A stretch of 64,000 nt of DNA from JADGHX01 sp037200125. GTDB lineage: Bacteria; Pseudomonadota; Gammaproteobacteria; Steroidobacterales; Steroidobacteraceae. A model generated the notes under the pieces. The model saw nothing but the letters and a program-made list of their open reading frames with translations. It was not told the origin of the DNA and made no database searches. The first letter of the stretch is position 1. Each line of letters starts with the position of its first letter. Made by a program: the position numbers and the translations under genes. Below, one piece after another: positions 59,977 through 64,000 of the stretch. Where the stretch lies: the NCBI GenBank assembly GCA_037200125.1, contig JBBCGS010000003.1:620001-684000 (forward strand). The letters are read 5' to 3'.

Positions 59977-60865
59977 CGAATCCGCACGCCGCGACACGAT
60001 CCTCGTCGTTGACGACACACCCGAAACCCTCGGGCTGCTGACGGATACGCTCGACCACGCCGGCTTCACCGTGCTCATCGCGATGGACGGAACCAGCGCG
60101 CTGGAGCTGCTCGACCAGATCACCCCCGATCTCGTGCTCATGGATGCGGTGATGCCCGGCATGAGTGGCTTCGAAAGCTGCCGGCGCATCAAGCAGGAAA
60201 AGATGCTGGCCAACCTGCCGGTGATCTTCCTCACCGGACTGAGCGAATCGGCGCACGTCGTCGAAGGCCTCGCCGCCGGTGGCGTCGACTACGTGACCAA
60301 GCCGATCGTCGTCGATGAGTTGCTGGCGCGCATTCGCGTGCACCTCGCCAACGCGCGGGCCGCGCAGGGCGCGGGCGAAGCGCTGGACGCGTCCGGCCGC
60401 TTCCTGTTCGCCACCGATCGCACCGGCAAACTGCTGTGGTGTACGCCAAAGGCCAAGGAGATTCTTTCCGACACGGGCCTGCAGGGAATGCTCACCGAGC
60501 AGGTGATGCGCCTGCGGCAGCAAAGCTCGACCTCGCCGAACGCGAAAGTTGCGCTGGAAGTGGGCTCGCGCAGGCTGGAAATCTCCGCCGTCAGCTCGGT
60601 GGGGCCGAACGAATGGTTGTTCCGCCTGACCGAGAGCGCGGTGGTCGTGGAGGAAGAGGTTCTGCAGCGGACGCTCGCCATCAGCTCGCGCGAGTCCGAA
60701 GTACTGTTGTGGGTCAGCCGCGGCAAGTCGAACCGTGAGATCGGGGAGATCCTGACCATCAGCCCGCGCACCGTGGACAAGCACGTTGCGCAGATCTTCG
60801 CGAAGCTGGGCGTCGCCAACCGGGCCTCGGCCGCCGCGCGAGCCGTCAAGGCGCTGGCCAACTGA
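59969..60865 (+). CDS. LuxR-type response regulator with PAS-like middle
   Basis: A 298-residue regulator paired with the kinase upstream (8-bp overlap). Receiver domain about 9-125 with VVDDT and phosphoacceptor Asp59 (LVLMDAVMPGMSG) and Lys in VTKPIV. The middle, about 140-225, looks PAS-like (ATDRTGKLLWCTPKAKEIL). LuxR helix-turn-helix about 232-295 (SSRESEVLLWVSRGKSNREI). Likely controls the porin-urt-ure genes. Confidence 0.92.
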   Translation: MANESARRDTILVVDDTPETLGLLTDTLDHAGFTVLIAMDGTSALELLDQITPDLVLMDAVMPGMSGFESCRRIKQEKMLANLPVIFLTGLSESAHVVEGLAAGGVDYVTKPIVVDELLARIRVHLANARAAQGAGEALDASGRFLFATDRTGKLLWCTPKAKEILSDTGLQGMLTEQVMRLRQQSSTSPNAKVALEVGSRRLEISAVSSVGPNEWLFRLTESAVVVEEEVLQRTLAISSRESEVLLWVSRGKSNREIGEILTISPRTVDKHVAQIFAKLGVANRASAAARAVKALAN

Positions 60866-60990
60866 GCGAGGCCGAGCGTGACCGGCCGGCGCCGAGGATG
60901 TCCGTTTTTGACCGCCGGCTGACGCTGGGCGAGCTTGTTGGGGGATGGGGGCGCGCGCACGATGCGCGCCATGTCTTCAGGAGATACCCC

Positions 60991-61551
60991 ATGAAAACCG
61001 CCCTCATCGTCATCGACGTCCAGCAGTCCTTCCAGCACCGCCCTTACTGGCGCGAAGACGACGTCAAACCGTTCCTGACCCGTATCCAGACGCTCATCGA
61101 CAAGGCCGCCGCGAGCGGCATTCCGGTGCTGCAGGTGTTCCACGTCGAGGAGCAGGACGGGCCCGCAAACCCGTTTTCCAGCAAGTCTGGCTATGTAAAG
61201 TCGCTCAGTGCGCTGCGCATCGCGCCTACGGAAGTGTTCCACAAAGACGTGCACTCGTCCCTCTACGGGCGCGCGGCGAACGGCCGCACGCTCGAGCAGT
61301 GGCTGCGCGACTTCGGCATCGAGCACGTGATCGTCACGGGCATTCGCACGGAGCAGTGCTGCGAGACCACGACGCGGCACGCGTCGGACGCGGGATTCAA
61401 GGTAACCTATGCCCTGGATGCCACCCTCACCTTTCCGATGGTGTCGAAATCCGGCCGCACGTTCTCGCCGGCGGAACTGATGGAGCGTACGGAGCTCGTC
61501 CTGCAAGGGCGTTTCGCGGATGTCTTGCGGACGGAAGCGATCGCCTTCTGA
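60991..61551 (+). CDS. Isochorismatase-like cysteine hydrolase
   Basis: A 186-residue enzyme of the isochorismatase/nicotinamidase fold. The catalytic Asp (IVIDVQQSF, D10), Lys (FHKDVHSS) and Cys (GIRTEQCCETTT) form the usual triad. ATG 60991 has AGGAGA upstream. The family cleaves C-N bonds, and several members release ammonia or feed ureide routes; beside a urea locus this is suggestive, but the substrate is not readable. GlxA-type regulator follows 11 bp later. Confidence 0.9.
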   Translation: MKTALIVIDVQQSFQHRPYWREDDVKPFLTRIQTLIDKAAASGIPVLQVFHVEEQDGPANPFSSKSGYVKSLSALRIAPTEVFHKDVHSSLYGRAANGRTLEQWLRDFGIEHVIVTGIRTEQCCETTTRHASDAGFKVTYALDATLTFPMVSKSGRTFSPAELMERTELVLQGRFADVLRTEAIAF

Positions 61552-61562
61552 AGGATGCCGCA

Positions 61563-62504
61563 ATGACCGAAGTCGTATTCGCGCTGCTCCCGAAGGTCAT
61601 CCTGCTGGACGTCGCCGGTCCGGCGGAGGCGTTCCGGATCGCGAATCGGCTCGTGCCGGGCAGCTATACGCTCAGGTACGTCGGCAGCACGCGTGCGGTC
61701 GATAGCGCGGTGGGCCTGCGGCTCGCCGCGCTTCGGCCGCTGCCGAAGAAGCTCCCCGCGGGCGCGACGATCATCGTGACGGGTATTTCCGGTTCGCGGG
61801 TCGATAGCGGCGTGCCTGCAATCGCGCGCCTGGCAAAGTGGCTCGCTCACATCATGCAGGATGAATCTCACACGCTCCTGTGCGTGTGCGCGGGCAGCGT
61901 GGTTGCGGGTCACGCCGGGTTGCTCAAAGGCCGTGAATGCACGACGCATCACGACCACGTGGATGAGCTGCGCGCCGTCGAGCCCGCCGCGCGCGTGCAT
62001 GCCAACCGCATCTTCGTCGAGGACGGCCGCGTGTTCACGAGCGCGGGCGTAACGGCGGGCATCGACCTCGCGCTGCATGTGATCGGCCGGCAGCTCGGAC
62101 ATCGCGTGGCGGCGACCGTTGCGCGCGAGCTGGTGGTTTACCTGCGGCGCTCGGCTGCCGACCCGGCGTTGTCGCCGTGGGTTCTGCACCGGAATCACAT
62201 CCATCCCGTCGTTCACAAGGTGCAGGACGCGGTCAGTCGTAACCCGGCCGCGGATTGGCCGGCGAAGCGGCTCGCCGACATCGCGCACACGAGCGAACGG
62301 AATCTCGCGCGCCTGTTCGCGCAGCACGCGCAATGCTCGCCGCTCGATTACGTTCAGCGCATGCGGGTTGGGTTGGCGCGTGAGCTGCTCACGCAGAGCG
62401 ATTTCTCGGTCGATCGCGTGGCCGAGATGTCGGGCTTCAGCTCAGCGCATCAGTTCCGGCGTGTGTGGCGGCGGTGGGAAGAGGCGGCGCCGGCGCAGCT
62501 GTGA
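61563..62504 (+). CDS. GlxA-type AraC-family regulator
   Basis: A 313-residue transcription factor. The N-terminal DJ-1/PfpI-like domain (about 1-185) has the nucleophile-elbow-like CVCAGSVVAG near 107. Two AraC helix-turn-helix units lie at about 215-310 (RLADIAHTSERNLARLF; FSVDRVAEMSGFSSAHQFRRV). It is 11 bp after the cysteine hydrolase, probably co-transcribed, and likely regulates it. Confidence 0.92.
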   Translation: MTEVVFALLPKVILLDVAGPAEAFRIANRLVPGSYTLRYVGSTRAVDSAVGLRLAALRPLPKKLPAGATIIVTGISGSRVDSGVPAIARLAKWLAHIMQDESHTLLCVCAGSVVAGHAGLLKGRECTTHHDHVDELRAVEPAARVHANRIFVEDGRVFTSAGVTAGIDLALHVIGRQLGHRVAATVARELVVYLRRSAADPALSPWVLHRNHIHPVVHKVQDAVSRNPAADWPAKRLADIAHTSERNLARLFAQHAQCSPLDYVQRMRVGLARELLTQSDFSVDRVAEMSGFSSAHQFRRVWRRWEEAAPAQL

Positions 62505-62520
62505 GCTATGGCTCAGCCTG

Positions 62521-64000
62521 CTACGCGGGCCGCTCGCGGGCCGCCGCTCGAGGTTCTCGAGCTGCTACTGGCTGGCTAGCCGCCAGACGCGCCGGCGGCG
62601 GGCCACCCGTCGCCCAGTCGAGCAGTTCCACGGTGTGCACGATCGGAATGCCCGTGGCCTGGGCGATCTGCGTGATGCACCCGATGTTGCCGGTGGCGAT
62701 CACGTCCGGCCGCACGGATTCGATATTGCGCGCCTTGCGATCACGCAGCTGCGCGGACATTTCCGGCTGAAGCATGCTGTATGTGCCGGCCGAGCCGCAG
62801 CAGATGTGGCTCTCCGGAATATCGAGCACGGCGAAACCGACTTCACGCAGCAGGCGCGGCGCGAGCGCGTGGAGTTTCTGGCCGTGCTGCAGGGAGCAGG
62901 CGGAGTGATAGGCAACGCGCAGGTCTTGCGTGCCCGGCGGCTCGACATCGAAGTGATGGCCCGCCATCAATTCCGCGAGCACCTCGGAGATATCGCGCGA
63001 CAGTGCGGAGACGCGCGCCGCCTTGGCGGCGTACTGCGGGTCGGTGCGGAACAGGAAGCCGTAATCTTTCAGCATCGTTCCACAGCCGGACGCGGTGACG
63101 ATGATGGCGTCGAGGCCACGCGTTTCGATCTCTCGCGTCCAGGCATCGATGTCCGCCTTTGCTTGCGATGAGGATTCGTGCTCGCGGCCGAGGTGATGGA
63201 CGAGCGCTCCACAGCATCCGGTGCCCGGCGCCACGATGACTTCCACACCGAAGCGCTCGAGCACGCGAAGCGTCGCCTCGTTGATCTCGGGCCGAAGCGC
63301 TGGCTGCACGCAACCTGGCAGCAACGCCACGCGGCGGATGCGCCGCGCGCCGGCGACGCCGGCCTCGTTGCGACCCGCAACATCCTGTGACGCAAGCGGC
63401 CGGCTAGCTGAAGTATCGAGGGCGGTCGCCGGCACAACACGCGTTCGTGGTGGAGCAGCGAGAGTGGACGGCTGCGTGGCAATCTGAGCCGCGCGAGCGT
63501 GTGCGGAACCAACGTCGGCTGAGCCAGCAGCGATCTTGCCGCCGGCCGCATCGAGCAATGCCTGCACGCGCTTCGGAAACAGCGCCCGCATCGGTCGCAC
63601 GAGCCGCGCCAGCATCAACGCCGCACGGAACCGCGACGTATGGGGCAACACAAACGCAAGCATCGCCCGCATGAACCGATCCGACAGCGGCCGCCGATAC
63701 GTGCGTTCGATGTGCTGGCGCGCGTGATCCACGAGATGCATGTAGTGAACGCCCGAAGGGCACGTCGTCATGCACGAAAGGCACGTGAGGCAGCGATCGA
63801 GGTGCTTCACCGTCGTGGCGTCCGCCGGCCGGTTTTTCTCCAGCATGTCCTTGGCGAGATAAATGCGGCCACGCGGGCTATCGAGCTCATCGCCCGTCAG
63901 CAGGTACGTAGGGCAGGTTGCCGTACAGAATCCGCAGTGAACGCACGCGCGCAGGATGCGGTCCGTGTCCGCGACCTGTGGGTCGGCAAGCTGTGCGGGT
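62521..64000 (-). CDS. glcF: Glycolate oxidase iron-sulfur subunit, 5' end off window
   Basis: The iron-sulfur subunit that passes electrons from glycolate oxidation. The start lies beyond 64000. Two ferredoxin-type motifs are present: CVHCGFCTATCP (near 63940-63910) and CLTCLSCMTTCP. Two CCG domains follow (GTGCCGALVHHLG; SHICCGSAGTYSML). Between them about 80 Ala/Ser/Thr-rich residues of low complexity interrupt the usual spacing. The rest of the glc operon should lie off the right edge. Confidence 0.92.
   Translation of the reverse strand, partial: PAQLADPQVADTDRILRACVHCGFCTATCPTYLLTGDELDSPRGRIYLAKDMLEKNRPADATTVKHLDRCLTCLSCMTTCPSGVHYMHLVDHARQHIERTYRRPLSDRFMRAMLAFVLPHTSRFRAALMLARLVRPMRALFPKRVQALLDAAGGKIAAGSADVGSAHARAAQIATQPSTLAAPPRTRVVPATALDTSASRPLASQDVAGRNEAGVAGARRIRRVALLPGCVQPALRPEINEATLRVLERFGVEVIVAPGTGCCGALVHHLGREHESSSQAKADIDAWTREIETRGLDAIIVTASGCGTMLKDYGFLFRTDPQYAAKAARVSALSRDISEVLAELMAGHHFDVEPPGTQDLRVAYHSACSLQHGQKLHALAPRLLREVGFAVLDIPESHICCGSAGTYSMLQPEMSAQLRDRKARNIESVRPDVIATGNIGCITQIAQATGIPIVHTVELLDWATGGPPPARLAASQPVAAREPRAAARERPA

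Noticed and set aside
1..64000. tRNA, rRNA and CRISPR arrays
   Set aside because: I saw no tRNA-like GGTTCGAATCC arm in a cloverleaf context, no rRNA sequence and no spaced direct repeats.

Overview
The window is GC-rich Gram-negative DNA, probably from a gammaproteobacterium. The grounds are MurJ, a Sec-secreted Rhs protein, PQQ biosynthesis, an outer-membrane porin beside a urea ABC transporter, and IS66. I suspect a Steroidobacter/Nevskia-like lineage, but nothing here fixes it. Most genes are dense, with stop/start overlaps, and strong third-position GC creates many long shadow ORFs on the opposite strand that I left out.

Layout. 1-4705: right part of an IS66-family element whose tnpC is split by a second element of about 2.6 kb carrying a large serine recombinase; the two tnpC halves rejoin in frame. 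4.9-11.0 kb (minus): a Rhs/YD-repeat protein with a Sec signal, a Gly/Asp linker and a phospholipase A2-like C-terminal tip, a 3-helix membrane protein just downstream that is the likely immunity protein, and a secreted FN3 protein upstream. 11.2-15.2 kb (minus): a GMC oxidoreductase, metallo-hydrolase and P450 operon. 15.5-20.05 kb (minus): pqqABCDE, coupled to an M48 peptidase, with a divergent NarL-type two-component pair at 20.2-22.2 kb. 22.2-36.7 kb: single genes (YaiI, GST, CHASE4-GGDEF-EAL, an EF-hand-bearing MBL-fold enzyme, MurJ, an orphan DNA methyltransferase, a MazG-like enzyme, a UPF0114 protein, a double-AHSA1 protein, a FecR protein). 36.9-41.6 kb is an accessory graveyard: a RhuM-Fic pseudogene, a frameshifted AAA ATPase, a truncated Fic gene, and a promoter/mini-ORF/terminator unit.

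42.98-60.9 kb is one functional theme, urea acquisition and use: a HupE/UreJ-type permease, ureDABC-E-F-G, urtABCDE, a porin, and a divergent sensor in which an NCS1-type transporter is fused to a hybrid histidine kinase, followed by its LuxR-type response regulator. A reasonable reading is that urea or a related compound is sensed by the transporter-kinase, crosses the porin, is bound by UrtA, imported by UrtBCDE and hydrolysed by urease matured by UreDEFG with nickel. Three copies of a two-hairpin module of about 110 bp sit only in the gaps of this cluster, and inverted REP-like pairs occur between urtA and urtB, upstream of the kinase, and once elsewhere. 60.99-64.0 kb: a cysteine hydrolase, a GlxA-type regulator and a 5'-truncated glcF.

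The observations most worth following are the transporter-kinase with its urea locus and structured repeats, the Sec-routed Rhs-PLA2 toxin with its immunity candidate, the element-within-element at the left edge, the M48 protease coupled to pqqE, and the Asp-Ala tract at the start of PqqC.
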